Of a stretch of DNA of 64,000 nucleotides, positions 43,439 to 52,771 are shown in pieces. Under the pieces are notes generated by a model, which saw nothing but the letters and a program-made list of their open reading frames with translations, made no database searches and was not told where the DNA came from. The stretch lies in the NCBI RefSeq assembly GCF_014274465.1, contig NZ_CP060394.1, positions 2,046,001-2,110,000 of the forward strand, read 5' to 3'. The stretch is from Alloacidobacterium dinghuense. GTDB taxonomy: Bacteria > Acidobacteriota > Terriglobia > Terriglobales > Acidobacteriaceae. Position numbers and translations under genes: made by a program. The number at the start of each line of letters is the position of its first letter. Position 1 is the first letter of the stretch.

Positions 43439-43473
43439 CCATGTTGCATCAGTCACCCACAGGTGCAACATGG
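43439..43473 (+). promoter_or_regulatory. Hairpin sequestering the htrA start codon
   Basis: Perfect 10-bp inverted repeat CCATGTTGCA / TGCAACATGG with a 15-nt loop. The right arm contains the htrA ATG (43470-43472), and the loop holds the only SD-like bases (AGG). In RNA this would pair the start codon, a layout compatible with temperature- or protein-controlled translation of a stress protease. Confidence 0.5.
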
Positions 43474-44486
43474 AACCCCGTTTTAGTTTTCTTGCCGACA
43501 CGCTTCCCAGCGACTCAATTCCCAACGAGCCCGCTCCGCTCGACGACACTCCGCTGCTCGATGCCTATTCCACTGCCGTCACGCGCGCTGTCGATCGGGT
43601 CAGTTCCTCCGTCGTAAAGATCGACGTAAAATCTTCGTCTTCGCGCCGAGGAGGTTCGGGTTCAGGCTTTGTCTTTACACCCGATGGGCTGGTCCTGACC
43701 AACAGCCACGTCGTGCACGGCGGCTCGCGTTTTCAGCTCACCTTTAATGATGGCCAGCAGGCATTTGCAACTCTCGTCGGTGAAGACGCCGACACCGACA
43801 CCGCCGTCCTGCGCACGGATGCTCCCATTCTTCAACCAGCCACGCTCGGCAGTTCGCGCACGCTGCGCGTTGGTCAACTGGCAATTGCGGTCGGCAATCC
43901 ATTTGGATTCCAATTCACCGTCACCGCAGGCGTAATCAGCGCCCTTGGCCGCAGCATGCGGTCGAGCACCGGACGCATGATGGAAGAAGTCATTCAGACC
44001 GACGCAGCGCTCAATCCGGGCAACTCCGGCGGTCCGCTGGTCAACTCGCGCGGCGAGGTCATCGGCATCAACACCGCAACGATCGTCTCCGCGCAAGGAC
44101 TCTGTTTCGCCATTGGTATCGACACGGCAAAGTTCGTCGCGTCCCAGCTTTTGCAATACGGCCGCGTCCGCCGCTCTTGGATCGGAATCGCAGGCCAGAA
44201 TGTCCCGCTGCCTCGTCGCCTCGCCTACGAATATCAGCTCAAAGAGCCAACCGGCATCCTGGTCGTCTCGGTACAGGATGGAAGCCCGTCCAGTCACGCG
44301 GCTCTGCGCGAAGGCGACATCATCACTGCTCTTGAAGGGCAACCGGTTGCGGGAATCGATGCTCTGCACCGTCTACTCACGGCAGAGTGTGCAGGCCAAA
44401 CGCTAACTCTCGAAATTCTCCGCGGCGTGGAGCGCCTCCAGATCAGCATCACACCTGAGACGAAACCGGACGAGCACGACGCGTAG
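43470..44486 (+). CDS. HtrA/DegP-like serine protease with PDZ domain
   Basis: 338 residues. A trypsin-like domain with triad His80 (TNSHVVHGG), Asp110 (DADTDTAVLRTD) and Ser186 (NPGNSGGPLVN) is followed by one PDZ domain (about 240-330, ILVVSVQDGSPSSHAALREGDIITALEG). The ATG at 43470 follows AGGTG; the frame is open far upstream but without conservation. No signal peptide or transmembrane helix is visible after this start, unlike periplasmic DegP, so it may be cytoplasmic or the true start may differ. It shares a 108-bp divergent spacer with the M20 gene and overlaps the convergent VanZ-like gene by 38 bases. Confidence 0.9.
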   Translation: MEPRFSFLADTLPSDSIPNEPAPLDDTPLLDAYSTAVTRAVDRVSSSVVKIDVKSSSSRRGGSGSGFVFTPDGLVLTNSHVVHGGSRFQLTFNDGQQAFATLVGEDADTDTAVLRTDAPILQPATLGSSRTLRVGQLAIAVGNPFGFQFTVTAGVISALGRSMRSSTGRMMEEVIQTDAALNPGNSGGPLVNSRGEVIGINTATIVSAQGLCFAIGIDTAKFVASQLLQYGRVRRSWIGIAGQNVPLPRRLAYEYQLKEPTGILVVSVQDGSPSSHAALREGDIITALEGQPVAGIDALHRLLTAECAGQTLTLEILRGVERLQISITPETKPDEHDA

Positions 44487-44973
44487 AGGGCTTTGAGCGA
44501 GCGCGCAGGCGCCACACAATGACGAGCACGAGCAGCAAAATGACATGAGCCACAACCGCGCCGGAAAAATCGAGGCCAACATCGGAGAGTTTGCTCGTGC
44601 GTCCCGGCAGAAACGACTGGTGCCATTCATCCCATCCCGCCAGCGCGAGCGTCGAAACGAGTGCCAGCGGAGCCACCAGGGCAAAGATCGCTCCGTGCTG
44701 TCGCAGCCTTTCTGAAAACGTAGCGCGCCAACCTTCGAAAAAGCCCAGGCTCACCAGACCGTAGCCGACGAAATGCCCAGTCTTACGAATATAGTGATGA
44801 ACCTCGGCCCAGTGCTCCGGTGTAATCGGACCAAAGAGCTTGACCCACAGGGGCAACAACCAACGGCTTGTGTTCTCCGCTGACATCGTGGCCGTCGATT
44901 CAATAAGAATGACCACGATGCCGATCATCGCCGGAATCCAGTGCAGAAAGAGATTGAGTCGTCTACTAGGCAT
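44449..44973 (-). CDS. VanZ-like membrane protein
   Basis: 174 residues, four transmembrane helices in the VanZ-like pattern, with HYIRKTGHFVGYGLVSLGFF (the conserved K-x-x-H-F-x-x-Y) and LALAGWDEWHQSFLPGRTSKLSDVGLDFSG (the E-x-x-Q-x-F-x-x-x-R region). Some VanZ proteins give teicoplanin resistance; most have unknown roles in the envelope. The C-terminal tail is basic. It overlaps the htrA 3' end tail to tail and lies 23 bp after the rhodanese gene. Confidence 0.87.
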   Translation of the reverse strand: MPSRRLNLFLHWIPAMIGIVVILIESTATMSAENTSRWLLPLWVKLFGPITPEHWAEVHHYIRKTGHFVGYGLVSLGFFEGWRATFSERLRQHGAIFALVAPLALVSTLALAGWDEWHQSFLPGRTSKLSDVGLDFSGAVVAHVILLLVLVIVWRLRARSKPSTRRARPVSSQV

Positions 44974-44996
44974 GTGTCCTGAGAAAAATCGCTTCG

Positions 44997-45344
44997 CTAA
45001 TACCGCGCAACAGTAGGATCAACAAGCGCGGACCAGGCATCGATGCCCCCACGCAGTGACTGAGCCTGTTCAAAGCCCTGGTTCCTCAGCCATACGGCTA
45101 CATTCATTGAGCGCACGCCATGGTGGCAAATCGCGACAATGCGCGTTTCAGGATCGAGTTCCTGATTCGCGCGTCCGGGCACATCGCCCATCGGCATCAG
45201 GATACTGCCATCGATGCGGGCCACAGCATATTCCGCTGGTTCGCGAACGTCCAGCAGCACAACCTGCTCCCGCTCTGGCGAAGAGATGAGCGAAGAAAGT
45301 TGTGAGGGAGTGATTTCGTAATCGACCATATATTCAGGATACAT
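44997..45344 (-). CDS. Single-domain rhodanese
   Basis: 115 residues, one rhodanese fold with VVLLDVREPAEYAVARIDGS and the active-site loop Cys73-HHGVRS (AICHHGVRSMNVAVWL). The six-residue loop after Cys fits sulphur transfer from thiosulphate or a persulphide rather than a phosphatase. No transmembrane or signal sequence. Probably a cytoplasmic sulphur carrier; the partner is not indicated by neighbours. Confidence 0.88.
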   Translation of the reverse strand: MYPEYMVDYEITPSQLSSLISSPEREQVVLLDVREPAEYAVARIDGSILMPMGDVPGRANQELDPETRIVAICHHGVRSMNVAVWLRNQGFEQAQSLRGGIDAWSALVDPTVARY

Positions 45345-45387
45345 GGTCCGACACGTAAATTCTAAGCCGCGAAGTCTCGCGTCAGGT

Positions 45388-46656
45388 CTATCTCGGGGGC
45401 GCAGAGCCTGCCGCTACATATTGCTGCGGAGGAGTGCTTCCGCTCGGCGTTCCCTGTGGCGAAGATTGCGGCGGAGTAGACGGCTGCTGCTTCGTCTGAG
45501 TCGAACCTGAGTCCGTCCCAGTTCCAGTCGGGAACTGCACCGGCCCCATCACAGGGTGATTCTTATCATCGTCCGTGGGCAGCGTTTCACCCGGCAGCCG
45601 CAGGCTCGGCGGAGCTTTCGGCGCATTCTGCTTCGCCTCATCTGCAGGGTCCGAATCGCCCATCTTGACCGTGCGTACATTCTGAGCAGTCGCAGCCGCG
45701 GGATTGGCGCTCCAGTAATCACCCATTTCGTTATCTGCGCGAATTACCGGAGGCTTGCCCACCTCAGCTACTTCAACGCGAATGACGCGATTGCCGTTAA
45801 TACGCACAAACTCCACCGGCTTCGGCGCTTCACCGTAGATCCATTCTTCAAACGGCATCTGCCCCTCGCGCTCGCGTACCTTCTGCTGCGGCTGCCCCAT
45901 CGCGTAGACCACCATTTCGGTGCTCATTCCCACAAGCACCTCGTGGTCGAGAATCGCCTGCTTTAGCTTTGGCGGCAGCGTATCCGTGTAGGCTACGACA
46001 GGCGACTTCAAGCCGAATCCAAGCAGCGGAGCGAGCAGCGCTTCGACCGTTTTGCCGGAGACTTCCGGAACAGCATGCGGAAAGACGAGCGTGAGGCGCG
46101 AGCCGACCGGCTCCTGTCCGTCGTCCTTAACCACCGGATTCGTGTTCACCGGGTCCATGCCGATAGACACGTGCCGCAGCCATTTGTGCTTGTGGTCAGG
46201 GCCGCCATTCAATTGCAGGATGATCTTGTCGTCTTTGATCTTTACGTCTGAGATCACGCAGCGATCGCCCGCTTTGGCGGAGGTGCCCTTCTCGTTGAGC
46301 GCATTCATATAATCGGAGCCGCTCGGCTGCATATCCCCGTTCGCATGCAGGGTCAATCCCTTGCTGCCAAGCGGAAGAGGCCGCATGGCAAATCCCTGCT
46401 CGGCAGTCAGGAAACGAATGAGTTCCTGCTTGCCGCGTTCAGTCAAAGGATCGGTGGGAAGAGGAATGTTGGTAGGGTGAAACTCGAGATAGTGCCCGCC
46501 CACGCCTTCCGGGGTAACAGTCATTACCTGAGATGTCGCCGTGACAGACAACAACAAAACCAGCGCAGCCGCGCCAGCCGTAATTCGCAGCATATTCCCT
46601 GCTGCTTCTCGCAACAGGCGCCGACTCTTCGTGCCATGAGTTGCGAACCCCTGCAT
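45388..46656 (-). CDS. Exported protein of unknown function
   Basis: 422 residues. The ATG at 46656 follows GAGGGCC at good distance; an alternative at 46593 starts right at the signal peptide MLRITAGAAALVLLLSVTATS. The mature part has a conserved-looking region (GVGGHYLEFHPTNIPLPTDPLTERGKQELIRFLTAEQGFAMRPLP), a second block around EEWIYGEAPKPVEFVRINGNRVIRVEV, and a long Gln/Pro/Ser/Thr-rich disordered C-terminus after residue 345. The EEWIYG...V.F.NGRV.RV pattern recalls SmpA/OmlA-like beta-lactamase-inhibitor folds, but this is not certain. No family assigned. Confidence 0.7.
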   Translation of the reverse strand: MQGFATHGTKSRRLLREAAGNMLRITAGAAALVLLLSVTATSQVMTVTPEGVGGHYLEFHPTNIPLPTDPLTERGKQELIRFLTAEQGFAMRPLPLGSKGLTLHANGDMQPSGSDYMNALNEKGTSAKAGDRCVISDVKIKDDKIILQLNGGPDHKHKWLRHVSIGMDPVNTNPVVKDDGQEPVGSRLTLVFPHAVPEVSGKTVEALLAPLLGFGLKSPVVAYTDTLPPKLKQAILDHEVLVGMSTEMVVYAMGQPQQKVREREGQMPFEEWIYGEAPKPVEFVRINGNRVIRVEVAEVGKPPVIRADNEMGDYWSANPAAATAQNVRTVKMGDSDPADEAKQNAPKAPPSLRLPGETLPTDDDKNHPVMGPVQFPTGTGTDSGSTQTKQQPSTPPQSSPQGTPSGSTPPQQYVAAGSAPPR

Positions 46657-46769
46657 CGTGAGGCCCTCTAAATCTTACGGTCTATAGGATGGCCCTATTT
46701 AGCGGCATTTGCAAGTCCCGGCGTGCCGAACCGTGCATAGATTGTTTTGAAATGGGAGAAAACGGAACA

Positions 46770-47831
46770 CTATGAAGCAATTCCGGAATCCTCTTTCGGA
46801 ACTTCCGGCGCAGGCTCACCATCTGCTTTTGTTTCTGCGATTTGAGTCATGGTTCCATTTGAGGAGCCGAACGCCGGCAAAATCTGGACCAGTTGCGGTT
46901 CCGATGGCGACTGTATCCCCATAGCCGCCTCATGTTGCCGCCGAGCGACGGCGTCCAGATCAACCGGAATACCACCCGGCACGATCACAGGCTGGGCATA
47001 GCGATGGGCATAGTCGCGCGTGACTTTCACCAGGATTATCGTGAGCACAGGCAGCACGAACACGGCAATGGCGCTGCCTTCAGGACCGTATCGACCTCCG
47101 GTCAGCCATAGTGGCCCCAGGGCATTCGTCGTAATCACCGGATTGAAAACAGTCAACCCGCTCACCGGCAGCCCGAACAGCAGACCCATGCTTGCATTCC
47201 AGGCAAAGTGCAATCCCCAGGGCAGCCACAGAGCCCGTGTGCGCAGATACGCAATCGAAAACATCCAGCCCGCAAGAATCGTAACCAGGGTGCTGGCCGC
47301 GCTGGCATTCGTATTTGTCAAATGCATCACGGCAAAGAGGACTGACATCCCGAGCGTCGCCAGCGTCGGCCCGATCGCATCAATCAACCGCTGAAACGCA
47401 TACCCGCGGAATGCAACCTCCTCGGCGAGCGCCGCGACAGCCAACGTCAGCAGGCTCATCAGGAAGACAAAAAACTGGTGTCCGTTCGTCCAGAACCGGA
47501 TCACCAGACTCCCGATGAGCGCCATCGGCAGCACACAGGCCACAACACCGCCCCATCCCAGTGCAGCACCGAGCGCAAACTCACGCTTCCAGCCCTCGCG
47601 CCGCGCGAGGCCCATCGTTTTTAGCGGTTCGCGCTGGCTCTGCCCGGCGTATCCCATCGCTGCATAACCGACCAGCAGCAGAAAGAGCAGAATGATGCTC
47701 TGCACCAGGAGAAACGAATCCCCGGAGCTGAGGCCATTAGCCGCGCGCAGAGAAATCTGCTGCGCGAAAACAAAGTAAAAGGCAGCTATGGCGAACCAGC
47801 TGAACGAACGGAGACGTCCCGCAGCCTTCAT
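46770..47831 (-). CDS. CPBP family intramembrane metalloprotease
   Basis: 353 residues with about eight transmembrane helices. The conserved Abi/CPBP motifs are EEVAFRGYAFQRL (E-E-x-x-x-R), FAVMHLTN (H) and LHFAWNASMGLLFGLPVSG (H-x-x-x-N). These place metal-binding Glu and His residues in the membrane, as in CAAX prenyl proteases. A soluble tail of about 75 residues follows. Bacterial members process or protect against peptides; the substrate is unknown. Confidence 0.88.
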   Translation of the reverse strand: MKAAGRLRSFSWFAIAAFYFVFAQQISLRAANGLSSGDSFLLVQSIILLFLLLVGYAAMGYAGQSQREPLKTMGLARREGWKREFALGAALGWGGVVACVLPMALIGSLVIRFWTNGHQFFVFLMSLLTLAVAALAEEVAFRGYAFQRLIDAIGPTLATLGMSVLFAVMHLTNTNASAASTLVTILAGWMFSIAYLRTRALWLPWGLHFAWNASMGLLFGLPVSGLTVFNPVITTNALGPLWLTGGRYGPEGSAIAVFVLPVLTIILVKVTRDYAHRYAQPVIVPGGIPVDLDAVARRQHEAAMGIQSPSEPQLVQILPAFGSSNGTMTQIAETKADGEPAPEVPKEDSGIAS

Positions 47832-47883
47832 TGGGATACTCCGTTAGCATTCTGCCGGGATAGCAAATTGATGGAAACCGCCA

Positions 47884-48735
47884 TTATGACGTATAAAACT
47901 GCGCGATGTTGCGGAACTTCTCATAGCGGCGCGCCAGCATCTCTTCAACTGACAGAGCCTTCACCTCGTTAAAGTGCCAGCTCAGTTTCTCCGCCAACAA
48001 TTGTGCAGCCTGTTCTGCGTCCGCCTGCGCTCCGTCCCGAGGCTCAGAAACGATGTCATCGACACAGCCCAGCGCCTTAACATCCTGCGCCGTAATCTTC
48101 AGCGCTTCCGCCGCATGCGCGCGCTTGCTCGCATCACGCCACATGATCGAAGCGCAGCCTTCCGGCGAGATCACGGAGTAGATCGCGTTCTCCAGAATCA
48201 GCACGCGATCCGCCACCGCCAGCGCCAGTGCACCGCCAGAGCCACCCTCGCCCGTAATCGTCGCAATCACCGGAACTCGCAGCCGCGACATCTCAAACAG
48301 GTTCCGCGCAATCGCCTCGGCCTGCCCGCGCTCTTCCGCGCCAATTCCCGGATTTGCCCCCGCGAGATCGATAAATGTAAAGACCGGGCGCGACCACTTC
48401 TCGGCAATCTTCATCGCTCGAAGTGCCTTGCGATAGCCCTCGGGATCAGGCGATCCAAACTTACGATGGATGCGGTCCTTCACGGTGCGCCCTTTGAGGT
48501 TGCCGATGACCATGACCTCTTCGCCACGGAAACGCGCCATCCCGCACGACATCGCCGCATCATCGCCAAAGCCGCGGTCGCCGTGGATCTCGCTGAAGTC
48601 AGTGAATATGCTTTCGATATAGTCCATCGGATACGGACGCTGCGGATGCCGTGCCAGCTCCGTTTTAACCCACGCCGCAGGCGAGGGCTCAGCCACCGCC
48701 TGAATCTGCTCAACACTGCCTGCCTGCTCAGTCAT
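47884..48735 (-). CDS. accA: Acetyl-CoA carboxylase carboxyltransferase subunit alpha
   Basis: 283 residues from the ATG at 48735; a longer TTG-started frame to 48813 is not conserved. The carboxyltransferase core is clear: HPQRPYPMDYIESIFTDFSEIHGDRGFGDD, GRTVKDRIHRKFGSPDPEGYRKALR, TFIDLAGANPGIGAEERGQAEAIA, TITGEGGSGGALALAVADRVL and SPEGCASIMWRDASK. It lacks the long N-terminal helix of E. coli AccA. With AccD it transfers carboxyl from biotin to acetyl-CoA for fatty-acid synthesis. accD is not in the window. Confidence 0.95.
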   Translation of the reverse strand: MTEQAGSVEQIQAVAEPSPAAWVKTELARHPQRPYPMDYIESIFTDFSEIHGDRGFGDDAAMSCGMARFRGEEVMVIGNLKGRTVKDRIHRKFGSPDPEGYRKALRAMKIAEKWSRPVFTFIDLAGANPGIGAEERGQAEAIARNLFEMSRLRVPVIATITGEGGSGGALALAVADRVLILENAIYSVISPEGCASIMWRDASKRAHAAEALKITAQDVKALGCVDDIVSEPRDGAQADAEQAAQLLAEKLSWHFNEVKALSVEEMLARRYEKFRNIAQFYTS

Positions 48736-48802
48736 AGACGCTGCAAGTCTTACTTTTCGATTGTATGGGTGGAATGGATTCGACACAAACAGAACGGTCT
48801 GC

Positions 48803-49081
48803 TCACTCTCCAACGATCCGCCGCCAGAGTGTATCCAGCAATGCGCCTAGCAGGTACATAAGACCCGCATTTACAACTAAACCCGGAAAAAGCAATCGCG
48901 GATTTGTCTGATACCAAGGCGTCGATAGCAGGACAAAAGGAATCCAGTCTAAGCCAACATTGTCCGGCTTTGTAGTGATGGCGGTATATGCAAAAACGAC
49001 TACAACAACGAGGACATAGATCGTGGCAACGCAGCAGCCTCCTCGATTAACCCGATCCCTCAGAATGGTTTTCAGACCCAT
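48803..49081 (-). CDS. Small membrane protein of unknown function
   Basis: 92 residues from the ATG at 49081. Two hydrophobic helices (CVATIYVLVVVVVFAYTAI and LLFPGLVVNAGLMYLLGALLDTL) flank a loop with the hydrophobic patch LDWIPFVLLSTPWYQTN. No recognised family. It lies ten bases after the dnaE stop on the same strand and could be read from the same message. The longer frame to 49165 would overlap dnaE. Confidence 0.55.
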   Translation of the reverse strand: MGLKTILRDRVNRGGCCVATIYVLVVVVVFAYTAITTKPDNVGLDWIPFVLLSTPWYQTNPRLLFPGLVVNAGLMYLLGALLDTLWRRIVGE

Positions 49082-49091
49082 CGTCGGTTCT

Positions 49092-52000
49092 CTAATCGAC
49101 AGCCTGCACCATGCCGCGCCCCAGCAACTCCTCAGCGCGATCCATGAACGCCCGATCCGCCCCAACCGTAACGCCGACAGGCTCCATCATCACGCAGAAC
49201 TCGCCCCTCTGCTCCAGATTGAGCATCAACTTTCCCGGTCCCGGTGAAGCAGTAATCATCTGCCGCAGCTCAATCAGCGTCGCCTCGCTCGCCCGCTCCA
49301 GGGGCACGCGAATCCGAATATTCTGCGGCAGTCGCACCTTCACATCCTCAAGCGCCTGAATCGACGACACCGCCAGCTTCGGCGCAGCATCCTCCTCCGC
49401 GCGCAACAGCCCGCGCACGAGTACGGGAACCTCGATCTTTAGCGTTTCTTTCAGCCGCTCATAGTCCTTCGGGAAACAGATCAGATCGATCTTGCCCATA
49501 GCATCTTCGAGCGATGCCTGCGCATACAACTCGCCCGACCGCTTCGACTTCGCCACCTTCAACCCGACAATCACGCCCGCAATCGCCGTGTCCGGCTCCA
49601 TGGGCTGCCCACGCCGCCCATTGCTCGGCGAAGGCTTGGCTTCAAGGGCTGTCGCCGTATCCATTACGCCCGGCAGATTCCGCAGCTTCTCCGCATACTT
49701 GTCCAGCGGATGGCCCGAAACAAAGAACCCAAGCACTTCCTTCTCAAACTGCAAGCGCTGATGCTCATCCCAGTCTGCAAGATTGGGCAATTCATCCGCC
49801 TTCGCCGCAGTCGCGGGATGATCGTCGAAAATCCCGAACAACCCATGCTGACCCGCTTCGAGATCCCGCTGCGTCTTCTGCGCCCGCTCAATCGCCTTGT
49901 CCACCGAGGCCATCAACGCGACACGCCGCCCGAACGAATCCAGCGCCCCGGCCTTGATCAACGATTCAATCACGCGCTTGTTCATCAATCGCAGGTCGAC
50001 TTTCTCGCAGAACTCCCAGAACGAGGCGAAGGTCTTTCCTTTCTCTGCCAGTTCATTCCGCGCTGCGAGAATCGAATCAATCGCGTTGCGCCCGACATTC
50101 TTGATCGCCGTCAATCCAAAGCGGATCGCCTTGCCATGCGGCGTAAAATCCGCGTCACTGAAGATGACGTCCGGCGGCTCGACCGGAATCTCCATCTCGC
50201 GGCATTCCTTGATGTACTTGACCACGTTCTCCGGCTTCGAGATTTCCGACGTCAGCAATGCCGCCATAAATTCCACCGGGTAATGCGTCTTCAGGTACGC
50301 CGTGTGATACGCGAGTAGCGCATACGCCGCTGAGTGCGACTTGTTGAAGCCGTATCCTGCAAACTGCTCCATCAGGTCAAAGACCCTGGTGACCGTATCT
50401 TTCGGAAACTTATTCGCTGCGGCGCCCGTTACAAATCGCTCGCGCTGCTTCGTCATCTCCTCAAGATTCTTCTTGCCCATCGCGCGCCGCAGCAGATCCG
50501 CTTCGCCCAGCGAGTAGCCTGCAACTGCATTGGCAATCTGCATTACCTGTTCCTGGTAGACGATGACGCCCAGCGTCTCCTTAAGAATCGTCTCCATCGG
50601 AGGCAGATCGTATTCCACTTTTCTGCGACCCCACTTGCGCTCGATAAAGTCATCGATCATGCCACCCTGAATCGGCCCCGGTCGATACAACGCATTCAAA
50701 GCCGTCAGGTCTTCCACGGTCGTCGGCTTGTAGCGCCGCAGCACATCGCGCATACCACCCGATTCAAACTGGAAGACGCCTGAAGTCAGCGCGCGATGAA
50801 AGACCTTTTCATACGTCGTCTGGTCGTCCAACGGAATCGTCGCCATGTCCACGACTTCATCCCGATTGCGCTTGATCAGCTTCAGGCAATCGTCGATGAC
50901 CGTCAACGTCGTCAGCCCAAGGAAATCCATCTTGAGCAGACCCATCTTCTCCACCGCCTTCATGTCATAGGCGGTCACAATTTCGTCGTTCTTGCTGCGC
51001 GATACAGGAACTAGATCCGTCAGCGGACGAGGCGCAATCACCACGCCTGCCGCGTGTACCCCCGCTCCGCGCACCAGCCCTTCGAGCTTCTTCGCCGTAT
51101 CGATCAGCTCGCGAATCTGCGTGTTCGAGTCGTAAGCCTCCTGCAACCCCGGCGAATCCTTGAGCGCGTCTTCAATTGTCACGCCAATCGTCGTCGGCAC
51201 CAGCTTCGCGATGCGGTCCACGTCGCCATACGGCATATCCAGCGCGCGGCCCACGTCCTTGATCGCCGCCTTCGCCGCCATCGTGTTAAACGTGATGATC
51301 TGCGCAACCTGCTCGCGCCCGTACTTGCGCGTGACGTACTCAATCACCTCGCCGCGCCGGTTCATGTCGAAATCGATATCGATATCCGGCATCGAGATAC
51401 GCTCCGGGTTCAGGAAGCGCTCGAAGAGCAACGCATTCTGCAGCGGATCGATATCGGTAATCTCCATCACGTAGCTGACGAGCGATCCTGCCGCAGATCC
51501 ACGCCCCGGCCCTACCGGAATACCCTGCTCGCGCGCATAGCGAATGAAGTCCCACACGATCAAGAAATAGCCGGGAAACTTCATCTGCTTGATGATCGAA
51601 ATCTCCCGCTCCAGCCGTGCTTCGTATTCCGAAATAGGCTGCCGCAGCAGCCCGCGGTCCTGCAAATGCCGTACAGCAGTGTCCAGCCTCTTCCTGAAGC
51701 CTTCGCGGCAAATCTGTTCAAAATAGCTGTCGATGGTGTGCCCGGGCGGCACAGCAAATTCCGGAAACGGATTATCGACCTTGTTGAGCTTCAGACTGCA
51801 GCGCTCAGCAAACTGCATCGTGCGGCTCACGACTTCCGGAGCATGCGAGAAGAGCTTGTCCATCTCCGCCGCTGTCTTTACATAAAACTGATCGGAATCA
51901 AACTTGAAGCGCTTGGGATCGTGAATCGACGACGCCGTCTGCACGCACAGCAGAACTTCATGCGCATGCGAGTCGTCCTCGCAGAGATAGTGGCTGTCAT

Positions 52001-52610
52001 TCGTCGCCACCAGCGGTATGTCTAGTTCCTTCTCCAGTCGAAACAGGTCGGCATGAATCTTCTTCTCAAGCTCCAGCCCCTGATCCTGAATCTCGAGAAA
52101 GAAATTGCCCTTGCCGAAGATCTCCTGATACTGTCCCGCCGTCGCGCGGGCCGCTTCGTACTTCCCCGCCATCAGGTTTTCGCACAGCTCGCCTGCCAGA
52201 CAGCCCGAGAACCCAATCAACCCCTCCGAGTGCTCCGCCAGATACTTCTTGCTCACGCGCGGCTTGCGATAAAACCCATACAGCGAAGCCTCGGAGGTAA
52301 TCCGCACCAGATTGCGGTAGCCCTCTTCGCTCTCCGCCAGCACCAGCAGATGGTTATAGTCATCGCCCTGCGGATCGGCGCGGTGATCGTCCTTCTTGCA
52401 GATATAAAGCTCGCAGCCCAGAATCGGCTTCACGCCGCGCTTCTTCGCCGCATCGAAAAAATGTACCGCCCCGTAAATATTGCCGTGGTCAGTAATGGCA
52501 ACCGCCTGCTGGCCGATATCGGCCACGCGATTCACCAGTTTGTCCACGTCGCAAGCCCCGTCCAGGAGCGAATAGTCGGTATGCAGATGCAGATGGGTAA
52601 ATTCAGCCAT
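49092..52610 (-). CDS. dnaE: DNA polymerase III alpha subunit
   Basis: 1172 residues, full-length replicative polymerase. The N-terminal PHP domain (residues 1 to about 210) keeps metal-binding His/Asp motifs HLHTDYSLLDGA and ITDHGNIYG. The C-family palm has MPDIDIDFD near residue 407 and KMDFLGLTTLTVIDD near 555, which supply the catalytic Asp residues. GPGRGSAAGSLVSYV, the fingers, the tandem HhH region near 820-900 and the C-terminal OB fold (AGVIVGLKVAKSKRSGELYAQASLEDA) follow. It is the standard DnaE1 type, not the shorter DnaE2/ImuC. Confidence 0.97.
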   Translation of the reverse strand: MAEFTHLHLHTDYSLLDGACDVDKLVNRVADIGQQAVAITDHGNIYGAVHFFDAAKKRGVKPILGCELYICKKDDHRADPQGDDYNHLLVLAESEEGYRNLVRITSEASLYGFYRKPRVSKKYLAEHSEGLIGFSGCLAGELCENLMAGKYEAARATAGQYQEIFGKGNFFLEIQDQGLELEKKIHADLFRLEKELDIPLVATNDSHYLCEDDSHAHEVLLCVQTASSIHDPKRFKFDSDQFYVKTAAEMDKLFSHAPEVVSRTMQFAERCSLKLNKVDNPFPEFAVPPGHTIDSYFEQICREGFRKRLDTAVRHLQDRGLLRQPISEYEARLEREISIIKQMKFPGYFLIVWDFIRYAREQGIPVGPGRGSAAGSLVSYVMEITDIDPLQNALLFERFLNPERISMPDIDIDFDMNRRGEVIEYVTRKYGREQVAQIITFNTMAAKAAIKDVGRALDMPYGDVDRIAKLVPTTIGVTIEDALKDSPGLQEAYDSNTQIRELIDTAKKLEGLVRGAGVHAAGVVIAPRPLTDLVPVSRSKNDEIVTAYDMKAVEKMGLLKMDFLGLTTLTVIDDCLKLIKRNRDEVVDMATIPLDDQTTYEKVFHRALTSGVFQFESGGMRDVLRRYKPTTVEDLTALNALYRPGPIQGGMIDDFIERKWGRRKVEYDLPPMETILKETLGVIVYQEQVMQIANAVAGYSLGEADLLRRAMGKKNLEEMTKQRERFVTGAAANKFPKDTVTRVFDLMEQFAGYGFNKSHSAAYALLAYHTAYLKTHYPVEFMAALLTSEISKPENVVKYIKECREMEIPVEPPDVIFSDADFTPHGKAIRFGLTAIKNVGRNAIDSILAARNELAEKGKTFASFWEFCEKVDLRLMNKRVIESLIKAGALDSFGRRVALMASVDKAIERAQKTQRDLEAGQHGLFGIFDDHPATAAKADELPNLADWDEHQRLQFEKEVLGFFVSGHPLDKYAEKLRNLPGVMDTATALEAKPSPSNGRRGQPMEPDTAIAGVIVGLKVAKSKRSGELYAQASLEDAMGKIDLICFPKDYERLKETLKIEVPVLVRGLLRAEEDAAPKLAVSSIQALEDVKVRLPQNIRIRVPLERASEATLIELRQMITASPGPGKLMLNLEQRGEFCVMMEPVGVTVGADRAFMDRAEELLGRGMVQAVD

Positions 52611-52723
52611 GGGGATATGACTATTTTAGTTCCACAGCACTGATCGCTTCAGGAGAAGCAAAAGCGCAAAACTTAGATGAAATGAGGAAAACGAGTGACG
52701 AAATTGGTGCGGGCCGTACACGC

Positions 52724-52770
52724 TGTCATCCGGACCCTGAGGAACGAAGGGGGAGAACCTACTTTTTTCT
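52724..52770. repeat. Degenerate copy of the TGTCATCC intergenic repeat
   Basis: TGTCATCC followed after five bases by CTGAGGAACGAAGG resembles the left arm of the element at 14641, interrupted by a short insertion. It is followed by CTACTTTTTTCTC, a T-rich stretch just before the stop of the Uma2 gene. No paired arm is visible. Confidence 0.35.
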
Positions 52771-52771
52771 C

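Noticed and set aside
43104-43469. N-terminal extension of the htrA frame
   Set aside because: It overlaps the divergent M20 gene and has no conserved features; the ATG at 43470 has an SD-like AGGTG.
51054-52025. 323-residue open frame on the plus strand
   Set aside because: Antisense to dnaE; composition rich in His and Arg, no domain.
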